A DNA stretch of 64,000 nt from Comamonadaceae bacterium (GCA_015999985.1 JAECRA010000009.1:1-64000); one strand, 5' to 3'; counted from the stretch's first letter, positions 52,469 to 61,408 are shown. Numbers and translations: made by a program. Notes: generated by a model not told the origin, from the sequence alone.

Positions 52469-52476
52469 TGGATCCA
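52469..52476. promoter_or_regulatory. TGGATCCA motif, copy 3
   Basis: TGGATCCA 48 bp upstream of the GntR/FCD start at 52421, third copy of the motif seen before the ABC operon. Candidate autoregulatory site. Confidence 0.42.
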
Positions 52477-52712
52477 GGATCGTCCATTTGGTCTCCCGCT
52501 AAAAAGAAAATGTATTGAAATTAAACCCTGTCACTGTGAAGAGATCACAAACTTCCTCATCCCGCATAGCGCCCGCCCCCACGCCGCGGCGGAAAACCGG
52601 ACGTCGGATTTGAAGCGCTAGCGAGCCTTCTCTTCCGAATCCAGAAGCCAGGAAGAAGCAACGAATATTGGCTAAAGTTTTCATTTCAGCCCATCCTCCT
52701 GCACCACGTCGC

Positions 52713-53453
52713 TTAAGCCAAGGCGCGCCATGCCAGCCGCAGACCAGGCGTCAAGAGCGCCAATCCAGAAAGCAGCAGGAATCCAAAAATGATCTTTTGA
52801 AAGTGGACGTCCGCCACCTTCAGGCTGGCACGAAATCCAGCCCAGGACGACAGCATGATGACCGGAGCAAGCCACAGAAAAAGTTTCATCATCTCAGCGT
52901 CTATCAATCCCTGCCAGATGTAGAAAATGAGTACCTGAACCTGCACAAACATGAAGAAGGGCTGGTAGGTTGCACGCTGGGTCAGGATGTCCCAGCCCCG
53001 CATGGAGCACCACAGAATCATGGGTGGACCGGCCAGCCCGCAAGCGCCGCCCAACACACCAGCCACCGCACCCACACCACCATCCGCAGCACGGGAGGCG
53101 TCATGAGCCTTCGGCAAGCGCAGTGAGCAGAGCATCACTGAGCAATAGATGACCAGCCCCATTCCGATGAGAAGGCGAAAAACGGTCATATCCAGCGCCT
53201 GCAGCAGAAGTGTCCCAAGCGGAACGCCGACGAGACTGCCCAGGGCAAATGGGCGCACGCGTGACACATTGATATGCCTGCGCACACCCAGGATGGAGAT
53301 GCACTGACCGATGAGCGACCCCATGACCACCAGGGGCACGACCTTTTGCGGAGCCAGTATCCAGGCCCACATGGAGGTCGCGATCAAGCCAAATGCGAAG
53401 CCGGAAAGCCCCTGAATAAACCCCGAGACCGCACCGATCAAGAGGATTTGCAT
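52713..53453 (-). CDS. TauE/SafE-family membrane exporter
   Basis: This is a 246-residue membrane protein with about eight helices: ILLIGAVSGFIQGLSGFAFGLIATSMWAWIL, then PLVVMGSLIGQCISIL and the family repeat GAVAGVLGGACGLAGPPMILWCSM. TauE/SafE proteins move sulfonates, sulfite or other organic anions. The ATG at 53453 is chosen over the GTG at 53459. It is downstream of the carboxyltransferase gene (24 bp), on the same strand, so it appears to be the last gene of the carboxylase operon and may export an acid formed there or import the substrate. Confidence 0.85.
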   Translation of the reverse strand: MQILLIGAVSGFIQGLSGFAFGLIATSMWAWILAPQKVVPLVVMGSLIGQCISILGVRRHINVSRVRPFALGSLVGVPLGTLLLQALDMTVFRLLIGMGLVIYCSVMLCSLRLPKAHDASRAADGGVGAVAGVLGGACGLAGPPMILWCSMRGWDILTQRATYQPFFMFVQVQVLIFYIWQGLIDAEMMKLFLWLAPVIMLSSWAGFRASLKVADVHFQKIIFGFLLLSGLALLTPGLRLAWRALA

Positions 53454-53477
53454 CAACACGGCAGGCGGCCCTCGGGG

Positions 53478-55025
53478 TCAGTAAGTGGAAGGCCAGGTCT
53501 GCATCAAATGCTTGCCCACACCACCGGTCAGTCGAAGCCGGTGCACTTGCAAGGTTCTGATCAGATAGTCACGCGTCTGATGCGGAAGGATCACGTTCTG
53601 AACCGCATAGATGGAGGCGATGTCGTAAACATTATTGCCCTTTTCCATTTCGGCCAGCCTTTCTTCATAGCCTTCGTCGCCGGGACTCAAGCCATGAACA
53701 ATGTTGACGGCAAAGCTGGGCGTCATGAAACTCACCTCGGCCGTAGGCCATGCCGCGACCTCATCGGAATTGCGTCCGCCGCCCATGTTCAGATAGGCTT
53801 GGCCATAGCTTTTTCGCAAGATGATGGAAATCTTGGGGACGGTGACCAACTGCAGCGCAGTCATGAAGTTCATGATCTTTCCAGGCGCGCGCTTTCTTTC
53901 TGCGTCCACACCGATCATGAAACCGGGCGTGTCGACCAGCATCACCAGCGGTATGTTGAAAGAGTCGCACATCACAATGAAGCTCGTGATTTTTTCGCAG
54001 GCATCTGTATCCAGCGCGCCGCCCTTGTGCAGAGGGTTGTTGGCTATGACCCCCACCGTGTGCCCGTCCAGGCGAGCAAGTGCGGTCACAGCCACTTTGC
54101 CAAAACGCGGCTTCATCTCGAAGACACTGTCCTTGTCAAAAATGGTCTTCACTACTTTGCGCACGTCATAGACCTGCGTGCGGCTGATGGGCACGAGATC
54201 GAGAATCTTGCTCATGTCGCCGCCCGCACCCTCGCGCACGGCAGCCACCGGGGGGGCCTCATTGTGGTGGCCTGGCATGTAGGCCAGATAGCGCTTGATA
54301 GCTTCAAGGGCTTCGTCATCTGTATCGACCACCATGTCGACCAGGCCGGTCACATCGGAGTGCAGCTTCCAGCCTCCGATTTCCTCTGGGTCGATCTGCT
54401 CCTTGACGGCCATGGAAACCAGCCGCGGGCTCGAGACCGCCATGATGGCGCCCTTGCGCATGACGCTGAAATCGCAAAAGCCCGTGTACCAGGTCGAAGA
54501 CCCATAGCAGAAACCGAGCACGGCACCCGCCCATGGGGTCTCGCGCATCCGCATGTACTGCGTGGGGTCGTTACCCAGCATGGTGCCCATTCCCCTGGCA
54601 CCCATGGTGTCGGGCATGCGTGCACCTGAGGACTCTCCCAGAAATATCAAGGGAATGCCACGCGAGGTGGCGGTGCGTTTCATCTGGCTGATCTTCTTGG
54701 AATTGGTGGAGCTGCTGGAGGCTCCCATCACCGTGAAGTCATTTGAAACCACAGCCACGTCCCGCTCCGCGATACGTGCGTAGCCCACCACCTTTCCATC
54801 TCCAGCGGATCGGTCTCGCATGCTTTCGACGACGGAGGTCGCAAACAGACCCGATTCCATGAAGCTTCCGGGGTCCACGAGCTTTTCGATACGCTCTCGG
54901 GCGTTCAAGACGCCTGAAGCTTTGCGAGCGGCCAGTTTGTCCTCACCCCCCATGCCGAGCGCCTGGACCTCGCGCCGTTCAAATTCTGCTTGCAGCTCCT
55001 CTGCCGTACTTGTCTTCTGGTTCAA
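53478..55025 (-). CDS. Acyl-CoA carboxylase, carboxyltransferase subunit (copy 1)
   Basis: This is a 515-residue biotin-dependent carboxyltransferase with N- and C-type crotonase halves in one chain (PccB/MccB class). KASGVLNARERIEKLVDPGSFMESG, VAVVSNDFTVMGASSS, FLGESSGARMPDTMGARGMG, VGVIANNPLHKGGALDTDACEKITSFI and LVMLVDTPGFMIGVDAERK are conserved. It would carboxylate an acyl-CoA using carboxybiotin. The biotin carboxylase starts 98 bp upstream on the same strand. It differs clearly from copy 2 (58750), so they are likely to have different substrates. Confidence 0.9.
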   Translation of the reverse strand: MNQKTSTAEELQAEFERREVQALGMGGEDKLAARKASGVLNARERIEKLVDPGSFMESGLFATSVVESMRDRSAGDGKVVGYARIAERDVAVVSNDFTVMGASSSSTNSKKISQMKRTATSRGIPLIFLGESSGARMPDTMGARGMGTMLGNDPTQYMRMRETPWAGAVLGFCYGSSTWYTGFCDFSVMRKGAIMAVSSPRLVSMAVKEQIDPEEIGGWKLHSDVTGLVDMVVDTDDEALEAIKRYLAYMPGHHNEAPPVAAVREGAGGDMSKILDLVPISRTQVYDVRKVVKTIFDKDSVFEMKPRFGKVAVTALARLDGHTVGVIANNPLHKGGALDTDACEKITSFIVMCDSFNIPLVMLVDTPGFMIGVDAERKRAPGKIMNFMTALQLVTVPKISIILRKSYGQAYLNMGGGRNSDEVAAWPTAEVSFMTPSFAVNIVHGLSPGDEGYEERLAEMEKGNNVYDIASIYAVQNVILPHQTRDYLIRTLQVHRLRLTGGVGKHLMQTWPSTY

Positions 55026-55122
55026 CTTCTCTCTCCTTATTTTTACTTGGGTCCGTCACTGCCGTGATTGGCAAGCCGTCTTCAGCGAACGGCGATGACG
55101 CTCTAAGGCTGGCAGTGGCGGC

Positions 55123-56571
55123 TTATGCAGGCATGGCTGGCACGTCCGGCAACGCAGCTTTCGCCGCCTCTGCTTGCGCACGCAACCTGGCTTTTCGATC
55201 AGGAATGAAGCTCTGCTCCACCCAACGGGTGGTGACAGCCCCCTCAATGAATGCCTTGTCTTGCATCACCTCTTGATGAAAGGCAATGGTGCTGGGAATG
55301 CCCTCAATGAGGAATGCGCCCAACGCCTCCCTCATGCGTTGAATGGCTTGACCGCGACTCTCGGCATGGACGATCAGCTTGCCCAGAAGCGAGTCGTAGT
55401 TTGAAGGCACCTCATAGCCGCTGTAGCAGTGCGAATCAAGACGAACGCCAACCCCTTCGGGTGGAACCCAACGAACAATCTGCCCAGGCTTTGGCAAGAA
55501 GTTCTTGTTGAAGTCTTCCGCGTTGATGCGGCATTCGATGGCATGGCCTTGCAAGCTCACGCTGTCTTGAGTGAAAGAGAGGGGACGCCCCTGCGCAATC
55601 TGGATTTGCTCGGCCACCAGATCAATGCCAGTCACCATCTCAGTGACTGGGTGCTCCACCTGGATACGCGTGTTCATCTCCAGAAAGTAGAAACGGCCGT
55701 CGGTCTCATCGAGGACAAATTCAACGGTTCCTGCGCCCGCGTATTGAACATTGCGCGCCAATTGCACGGCACATTGCCCCATCTCCTCTCGCATCGCCGC
55801 AGTGATCACGGGAGACGGAGACTCCTCTATCAGCTTCTGATGCCGGCGCTGGGTCGAGCATTCGCGCTCGCCCAGATGGACAACACGGCCGAACTGATCG
55901 CCCATGACCTGTATTTCGATGTGTCTGGCGAATTCGATGAATTTTTCGAGGTACAGCGTTCCATCACCGAAGGCCGCCTTGGCTTCATTGGCCGCAGACT
56001 CCATGGCCCCAGGAAGCTCGGACTCATCTCTGACAACGCGCATTCCGCGTCCACCGCCGCCCGCCGTTGCCTTCATCAGTACCGGATAGCCGATGCCGCG
56101 CGCCAGCTCCAGAGCCTGCTCCAGGTTTTCCAATGCACCGGAGCCGGGAACGCGCGGCACGCCCGCCGCTTCAGCCAGTTTGACGGCAGTGATCTTGTCG
56201 CCCATTTGCTCAATGGCCTCTGCCGAGGGACCGACAAAAATGATGCCAGCCTCTTTGCAGGCGCGGGCGAGCGCCGGGCGTTCCGACAGGAATCCATAGC
56301 CTGGATGAAGCGCATCACAGCCGCTTCTCTTGGCGGCATCGATGACGCGGTCAATACGCAGATAGCTCTCTGCCGAAGGCGCCGGTCCAATGACTTCAAC
56401 CGAGTCAGCCAACTTGGCTGCGAGCGAATCTCGATCAGCCTCGGAAACCCCTGCGACCGATTCGATCTGAAGTGCCTTGCAGGCGCGAATGATGCGAACC
56501 GCTATTTCGCCACGGTTGGCCACGAAGAGGCGTCCAATAACACGCTCGGAAGGTATCTGAGAAGGCAGCAT
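55123..56571 (-). CDS. Biotin carboxylase subunit of acyl-CoA carboxylase
   Basis: This ATP-grasp enzyme carboxylates biotin with bicarbonate. From the ATG at 56571 (MLPSQIPSERVIGRLFVANRGEIAVRII) it is 482 residues; the track start at 56805 runs into the Bug gene. HPGYGFLSERP, ATAGGGGRGMRVV, HLGERECSTQRRHQKLIEESPSP, FLEMNTRIQVEHPVTEMVTGIDLV and GHAIECRINAEDF are the full set of family motifs. No biotinyl domain follows, so it needs a separate carrier, presumably the one at 57642. The Bug gene upstream ends 8 bp before it. Confidence 0.94.
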   Translation of the reverse strand: MLPSQIPSERVIGRLFVANRGEIAVRIIRACKALQIESVAGVSEADRDSLAAKLADSVEVIGPAPSAESYLRIDRVIDAAKRSGCDALHPGYGFLSERPALARACKEAGIIFVGPSAEAIEQMGDKITAVKLAEAAGVPRVPGSGALENLEQALELARGIGYPVLMKATAGGGGRGMRVVRDESELPGAMESAANEAKAAFGDGTLYLEKFIEFARHIEIQVMGDQFGRVVHLGERECSTQRRHQKLIEESPSPVITAAMREEMGQCAVQLARNVQYAGAGTVEFVLDETDGRFYFLEMNTRIQVEHPVTEMVTGIDLVAEQIQIAQGRPLSFTQDSVSLQGHAIECRINAEDFNKNFLPKPGQIVRWVPPEGVGVRLDSHCYSGYEVPSNYDSLLGKLIVHAESRGQAIQRMREALGAFLIEGIPSTIAFHQEVMQDKAFIEGAVTTRWVEQSFIPDRKARLRAQAEAAKAALPDVPAMPA

Positions 56572-56579
56572 CGCGGGTT

Positions 56580-57548
56580 TCACTTTTGCATGAGTTTTGG
56601 AATGGCCTTCGCAACGCCCTGCCAGCTCGCGAGCTCCTTGGTCAATTGAGAGCGCATGTCGGCAGGTGCACTGAACCTCGGATTGGCTCCGGCGGTACGG
56701 ATGGCTTCCACCATGTCCTTGCTGGTCATGACCTGCTGCGTCACTCGAGCCAATTTGTCCACCACGGGCTTGGGCGTACCGGTGGGCAGAAACAGGCCAT
56801 ACCACATGGTCATATCGAAGTCGGCGCCACTCTCGACAAAAGTGGGTACGTTGGGCAAACCTTCAAAGCGGGTGCCGGATGTGACCGCAAGCGGTTTGAG
56901 CTTGCCAGCCTGAATGTGAGGCAGAAGAACCGGAACCAGTGCGTAGACCATGTTGACCTGACCTGCCATGGCATCTGTGGTGGCAGGACCGCCGCCTTTG
57001 TAGGGAACCAGCAGCAGCTCCATACCGGCCTTGTTGTTCAGCAATTCCAGCGATATGTCCAGTTGGGCATGCGAGACTGAAAGCTTCTTGGGCTCTGCCT
57101 TCGCCGCTGCGATGAGTTCGCGGCCATTCTGATAAGGCGTGCGGGGGTTGGCAGCCAGGACAAAAGGCATTTCCGCCACCAGGCTTACCGGTTCAAGCGC
57201 CTTGAACATGTCAAAGCCCGGCTCGGGGCCGAACACGTGGTTCAACACCTGAAACACGCTCCCAAAAAGAATCGTATTGCCATCTGGTTTGGCTTGCGCC
57301 ACAAATTGAGCGCCAATGTTGGTCGCCGCACCGGGCTTGTTCTCCACCACGAAGGTCTGCCCCAGCTCGCGCGTCAGACGCTCACTTAACTTCCTCGCAA
57401 TGAGATCTGTGGTTCCCCCTGCCGCATAAGGCACTACCAATCTGACCGGTTGGGTCGGCCAATCCTGCGCGACTGTGGCAAGGGTCGTCAGACCCAGGGT
57501 GGCGGCTGCCAGGCACTGAGCCAAAAGCCGACGTGAGAATTTGCTCAT
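56580..57548 (-). CDS. Bug/TctC-family solute receptor
   Basis: This is 322 residues with a Sec signal (LLAQCLAAATLGLTTLATVA). QDWPTQPVRLVVPYAAGGTTDLIARKLSERLTRELGQTFVVENKPGAATNIGAQFVAQAKPDGNT is typical of the family. VPYKGGGPATTDAMAGQVNM is also present. It is the first gene of the operon with biotin carboxylase, carboxyltransferase 1 and TauE/SafE, so its ligand may be the carboxylic acid that is degraded after CoA activation. A TTGTTGACAA site lies 35 bp upstream, in the divergent region. Confidence 0.9.
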   Translation of the reverse strand: MSKFSRRLLAQCLAAATLGLTTLATVAQDWPTQPVRLVVPYAAGGTTDLIARKLSERLTRELGQTFVVENKPGAATNIGAQFVAQAKPDGNTILFGSVFQVLNHVFGPEPGFDMFKALEPVSLVAEMPFVLAANPRTPYQNGRELIAAAKAEPKKLSVSHAQLDISLELLNNKAGMELLLVPYKGGGPATTDAMAGQVNMVYALVPVLLPHIQAGKLKPLAVTSGTRFEGLPNVPTFVESGADFDMTMWYGLFLPTGTPKPVVDKLARVTQQVMTSKDMVEAIRTAGANPRFSAPADMRSQLTKELASWQGVAKAIPKLMQK

Positions 57549-57582
57549 CTGATGTCTCCTTGAATTTCGTTATACATTAAGA

Positions 57583-57592
57583 TTGTTGACAA
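57583..57592. promoter_or_regulatory. TTGTTGACAA site, copy 1 (candidate GntR operator)
   Basis: TTGTTGACAA (TTGT-N2-ACAA) lies between divergent Bug/carboxylase and biotin-carrier operons. The identical 10-mer occurs at 61670, upstream of the CaiB-type gene. Each also contains TTGACA, so part could be a -35 element. Confidence 0.55.
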
Positions 57593-57641
57593 CCTGAATG
57601 TCCACTATACTCAACTTAGTTCAATTCAACAAGGAAAAGTC

Positions 57642-57863
57642 ATGGCCACCGAAACAATTTGCTCTGAAGTGACCGGAAGCGTTTGGAAGATTGGCGCGGC
57701 AGTAGGCGCGTCCGTGGAGGCAGAAGACACCATCATGGTGCTGGAGTCCATGAAAATGGAAATTCCGGTGCTTGCACCTGAGAGCGGCAAGATCATCCAG
57801 ATACTGGTCGCAGAGGGCCAAGCCATCAAGGAAGGCCAGGAGCTGGCCATCATCGAGATCTGA
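57642..57863 (+). CDS. Stand-alone biotin carboxyl carrier protein (73 aa)
   Basis: This is a minimal biotinyl domain and nothing else: 73 residues with the biotinylation motif VLESMKMEIPV and the mirrored second half IIQILVAEGQAIKEGQELAIIEI. It carries carboxybiotin between the biotin carboxylase (55123) and carboxyltransferases (53478, 58750). Most acetyl-CoA carboxylase carriers (AccB) are about twice this size, with a Pro-rich N-terminus that is absent here. AAGGAAAAG precedes the ATG. It is divergent from the biotin carboxylase operon and 46 bp upstream of a GntR gene. Confidence 0.92.
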   Translation: MATETICSEVTGSVWKIGAAVGASVEAEDTIMVLESMKMEIPVLAPESGKIIQILVAEGQAIKEGQELAIIEI

Positions 57864-57909
57864 TACGCACCCACCCGCCCAGCGCCAAACGGCCAACGCC
57901 AGAGCGCAT

Positions 57910-58686
57910 ATGAACCCGATCTCCGACCGCATCGAGCATCCGCAAGAGGCCCTTGGTCACACCGCAGGCATGCTCAATGGCGTTGCAGCGTTGCGCACCA
58001 TGCCGGAGCAGATCGCTGAGCGCATCTACTCGGCGATCGTGGCGGGGCAGTACCAGCCTGGTGAACGCATTCGTGAGGACGCTGTGGCGGAGGCTTTTGG
58101 TATAAGCCGTGGTCCGGTACGGGAAGCACTGCGGATTCTGGAGCGCGACTCTGTTGTCAGGGTGCTCGCCAACAAAGGCGCGCACGTGACCAAGCTCACC
58201 GCCAAGGAAGTCAACGACATATTCGAAGTTCGAAAAGTACTGGGCGGCACCATGGCGCGCAGGCTCGCGGCCATGCCTCGGGCAGCGCTTGTTCCATTTG
58301 TGGCCGGGGTAGAGCATCTGGAGCAACTTGCCGCCACGCAGGATGACGCAAGCGCCTACCTGGCTGCCAGCGTCGAGCTGACCTTGGCCATGGCCAGTGC
58401 ATCTGGCAACGCACGCCTGGCCGAGATCATGAATTCCCTCGCACGCCAGAGCTGGCGATATACCAAACTCGGCCTCAGCAGCAGCCTCCGGCGTCAGGAG
58501 TCCGTAAGAACCTGGCGCGTGCTTGTGGAAGCGCTGCTGATAGGCGATGGTCAGAGCGCCGGAGACGCCATGGAAAAGCTGGTGGACGATTCGCGTCGGG
58601 AAGCAACACGTCTTCTGCAAGGCGATGCCGCACATGACGCTTCAAACGCTTCATCTGTCATTGCCCAGCCCTGTGCTCCGCACTGA
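57910..58686 (+). CDS. GntR-family regulator, FCD subfamily (carboxylase island, 1)
   Basis: This is 258 residues from the ATG at 57910; the track start overlaps the biotin-carrier gene. The winged helix is LRTMPEQIAERIYSAIVAGQYQPGERIREDAVAEAFGISRGPVREALRILERDSVVRVLANKGAHV, followed by an FCD-type domain (EVNDIFEVRKVLGGTMARRLA, LARQSWRYTKLGLSSSLRRQ). It is a close paralogue of the regulator at 63053, sharing LRT-PEQIAER, PGER-RED, SRGP-REALRILE and the WRYTKL segment. It follows the biotin carrier and probably controls both divergent operons. Confidence 0.9.
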   Translation: MNPISDRIEHPQEALGHTAGMLNGVAALRTMPEQIAERIYSAIVAGQYQPGERIREDAVAEAFGISRGPVREALRILERDSVVRVLANKGAHVTKLTAKEVNDIFEVRKVLGGTMARRLAAMPRAALVPFVAGVEHLEQLAATQDDASAYLAASVELTLAMASASGNARLAEIMNSLARQSWRYTKLGLSSSLRRQESVRTWRVLVEALLIGDGQSAGDAMEKLVDDSRREATRLLQGDAAHDASNASSVIAQPCAPH

Positions 58687-58749
58687 ATTCGGGAAACTAC
58701 GGGCACGCCCCCTTGAGGCGGCGCGCCTGCCTCAGGCAGCCTCCCTACC

Positions 58750-60354
58750 TCACGGCAGAACACCCGACCTTAACTTGGGACCAAGCGTTGACTTGAGCCG
58801 TCCCTGAGCGGCATCGATGAAGCGGCAAAGATAACGTCGGGTCTCGCTGGGGTCGATGATGTCTTCCACACCAAAGGCTTCAGCGGTGCGAAAAGGCGAA
58901 GTCAGCTCTCGCAGCTCTGCCTCCAGTTCGCGTTCGCGCTGTTTGGGGTCAGCCGCCGCTGCTATCTCTCTCTTGTAGGCTGCGGCCACACCACCTTCGA
59001 CCGGCAACGACCCCCATTCCGCCGAAGGCCAGGCCAACTTCAGGCCAATACCATTTTTGTCCGTCGCCGCCATGCCGGCCATGCCATAGCACTTGCGAAC
59101 GACCACCGTGAGGATAGGCACAGTCGCTTGCATCGCCACATACACACTACGCATGCCTTCGCGCAAGGTTCCGGCCAGTTCAGCGTCTTTCCCGACCATG
59201 AACCCAGGCACATCTACGAGGAAGATGAGAGGGATATGGAAGGTGTCGCAAAGCTGAATGAAGTGGGTCTGCTTGCGCGATGATTTGACGTCCAGTGCGC
59301 CGCCATAGACCATTGGATTGTTGGCGACTACACCCACTACTTTGCCATTCATTCGCGCCAGGCTGGTGATGACAGCTTTGCCATAGGTGGGTTGAATTTC
59401 GAATATCGATTCCTTGTCCACTACCAGGCTGATCAGCTTGCGCATGTTGTAGGGCTTGCGCCTGTCCTTGGGGACGATGGTCCGCAAAGCCTCTTCCGCG
59501 CGCTCGGGCGGATCCTGCATGTCCACCGTTGGGGGCAGTTCCCACACGTTATTGGGCATGTAGGAAAGATAGCGCCTGATCATTTCAAAGCACTCTGCCT
59601 CATCCGCCGCGACGTTGTGCACCAGGCCCGCCATGTCGGACGCGGCCTTGTGCCCACCCAACTCCTCCTTGCTGATCTTTTGCCCGAGAGAGCGTTCCAC
59701 AACGGGCGGGCCTGCCGCAAAGATCTGGCTGGTGTCACGCGTCATCACCGACCAGTGCGAAAGGATGGCCCGTCCGGCAGGCCCCCCGGCTGCTGTGCCC
59801 AGTACCGCACTGACCACAGGGGCCACACTCATCAGCTCGACCGAAGTCTCAAACCCATGTACGCCTGGGAAAACCGCGTGGCCGCGGCGCTTGTGAGAAG
59901 TGACGCTGCCACCTGCGCCATCTATCAGATTGACCAGGGGAATGCGGTAGTCGAGTGCCAGGTCTTCGACGAAACCGCCTTGCCCGCCCTTCTTTCGGTC
60001 ACCACTCCAACTGGAGCCACCGCGGATGGTGAAGTCCTCACCGCCGATGGCCACCGGCCGACCGTCAATGGTGGCCAGTCCCATGACGTAAGGTGCAGGT
60101 GTGACGCTTTGCAGTTTTCCATCCACATAGTGACCCTGCCCGGTCAGCTTTCCGACTTCCTGGAAGCTGGCTTGATCAGCGAGCTGTGTGATGCGTTCAC
60201 GAACCGTGAGGCGATTGGCTCCGTGCTGTTTGGCGACAGCCTCTTGGCCGCCCATTTTTTCTGCAAACTCATGGCGCTTTTGCAGCTCCTGCAGCTCTTC
60301 CTGCCAGTTGTCCAGCGCCTCCGGCTGAGTGGCTCCTGTTGTCAAAGTTTCCAT
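58750..60354 (-). CDS. Acyl-CoA carboxylase, carboxyltransferase subunit (copy 2)
   Basis: This is a 534-residue carboxyltransferase of the same superfamily as copy 1 but only distantly similar. ANRLTVRERITQLADQASFQEVG, IGGEDFTIRGGSSW, IPLVNLIDGAGGSV, VGVVANNPMVYGGALDVKSSRKQTHFI and PLIFLVDVPGFMVGKDAELAGTL are the conserved blocks. GGSVTSHKRRGHAVFPG replaces the usual SGGAR-type oxyanion loop text. It has no adjacent biotin carboxylase or carrier and presumably shares those at 55123 and 57642. A Bug gene lies upstream on the same strand; it converges with the GntR gene. Confidence 0.88.
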   Translation of the reverse strand: METLTTGATQPEALDNWQEELQELQKRHEFAEKMGGQEAVAKQHGANRLTVRERITQLADQASFQEVGKLTGQGHYVDGKLQSVTPAPYVMGLATIDGRPVAIGGEDFTIRGGSSWSGDRKKGGQGGFVEDLALDYRIPLVNLIDGAGGSVTSHKRRGHAVFPGVHGFETSVELMSVAPVVSAVLGTAAGGPAGRAILSHWSVMTRDTSQIFAAGPPVVERSLGQKISKEELGGHKAASDMAGLVHNVAADEAECFEMIRRYLSYMPNNVWELPPTVDMQDPPERAEEALRTIVPKDRRKPYNMRKLISLVVDKESIFEIQPTYGKAVITSLARMNGKVVGVVANNPMVYGGALDVKSSRKQTHFIQLCDTFHIPLIFLVDVPGFMVGKDAELAGTLREGMRSVYVAMQATVPILTVVVRKCYGMAGMAATDKNGIGLKLAWPSAEWGSLPVEGGVAAAYKREIAAAADPKQRERELEAELRELTSPFRTAEAFGVEDIIDPSETRRYLCRFIDAAQGRLKSTLGPKLRSGVLP

Positions 60355-60427
60355 CGCTGTGCGTACTCCTCAGTCTGCATGATTTGCGTGATGTGCGTGA
60401 TGGGGTGCAGGCCTTTTGGCCCTGGAA

Positions 60428-61408
60428 TCATTCCGCGCGAATGTCCATCTGGGCCGCAAGCTTCTTCCATTTGGAAATTTCATCCGAGATGAATTTGGCG
60501 TACTGCTCCTGCGAATTGGCTGCCAATTGAAGCCCGCCAGTTTTGCCCAGCTGATCCTGCACAGCCGGATCGTTCAGGACCTCCGCGACTTCCTTGTTGA
60601 TTCGCTCGACAACCGCTTGCGGCAGTTTCCTGGGGCCCATGATTCCGAACATCACAGATGCATCAAAATTCTTGACGCCCGCTTCTGCAAAAGTTGGAAC
60701 GTCGGGCAAGGCCTGTGAGCGCGCATTACCCGTCACAGCAAGTGCACGAACCCGGCCAGTGCGAACAGATTGCGCAGCCAGCACAGTGGTGTCTACCAGC
60801 ATTTGAATTTCGCCGGCCATCAAGGCCTGCCCTGCCGGTCCGTTTCCACGGTAGGGCACGTGGGTCATCCGCAGACCCAGGGTCTGGGCCAGAAGCGCGG
60901 CTGCCAAATGCGTGGACCCACCCGTGCCTGACGAACCGTAGTTCAGTTTGTCAGGGTGGGCTTTGGCGTAGTCCACAAACTCTGCCAAGGTCTTCACAGG
61001 CAGCGAATCAGCCACCATGAGCACGGTAGGAATGAAGCCTATGTTGGCGATGGCGACCAGGTCCTTCTCGACGTCGAACTTCAGGTTCTTGTAGACCGCA
61101 GGCACGATGGTGATGGCGCTGGATACCGTCATCAAGGTGTAGCCGTCAGGGGCAGATCGGACCACGGAGTCTGCAGCGATGGTGGAAGCGGCCCCAGTCA
61201 CGTTGGATACCACCACCGACTGCCCCATGCGCTGGCCGAGCTTTTGCGATATGACCCGTGCCACGACGTCGGTGGCGCTGCCCGCGGCAAAGCCACACAC
61301 CATGTTGATGGGTTTGGTGGGGTAGCCACCTTGTGCGAGCACGGTGCCTGATGCACCTGCCAACGAGACGGCAGCTATCTGTTTCATGACTTCTCTGCGC
61401 TTGATCAT
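60428..61408 (-). CDS. Bug/TctC-family solute receptor
   Basis: This is 326 residues from the ATG at 61408 with GGAGAC upstream; the track start (61537) is too long. The signal (MIKRREVMKQIAAVSLAGASGTVLA) is followed by QGGYPTKPINMVCGFAAGSATDVVARVISQKLGQRMGQSVVVSNVTGAASTIAAD. AAGSATD differs from the more usual AGGxTD of its paralogues, so ligand contacts may differ. It is directly upstream of carboxyltransferase 2 (74 bp) and divergent from the CaiB-type gene, which links the three functionally. Confidence 0.9.
   Translation of the reverse strand: MIKRREVMKQIAAVSLAGASGTVLAQGGYPTKPINMVCGFAAGSATDVVARVISQKLGQRMGQSVVVSNVTGAASTIAADSVVRSAPDGYTLMTVSSAITIVPAVYKNLKFDVEKDLVAIANIGFIPTVLMVADSLPVKTLAEFVDYAKAHPDKLNYGSSGTGGSTHLAAALLAQTLGLRMTHVPYRGNGPAGQALMAGEIQMLVDTTVLAAQSVRTGRVRALAVTGNARSQALPDVPTFAEAGVKNFDASVMFGIMGPRKLPQAVVERINKEVAEVLNDPAVQDQLGKTGGLQLAANSQEQYAKFISDEISKWKKLAAQMDIRAE

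Noticed and set aside
53274-54629. 451-residue + strand ORF
   Set aside because: It lies antisense to the carboxyltransferase gene, is His/Arg-rich and has no recognisable domain.
55429-56649. 406-residue + strand ORF
   Set aside because: Antisense shadow of the biotin carboxylase gene, which has all ATP-grasp motifs.
58700-58720. GGGCACGCCCCCTTGAGG as a sigma-54 element
   Set aside because: The -12 half is TTGA, not TTGC, and the spacing is not right; it lies between convergent stop codons.
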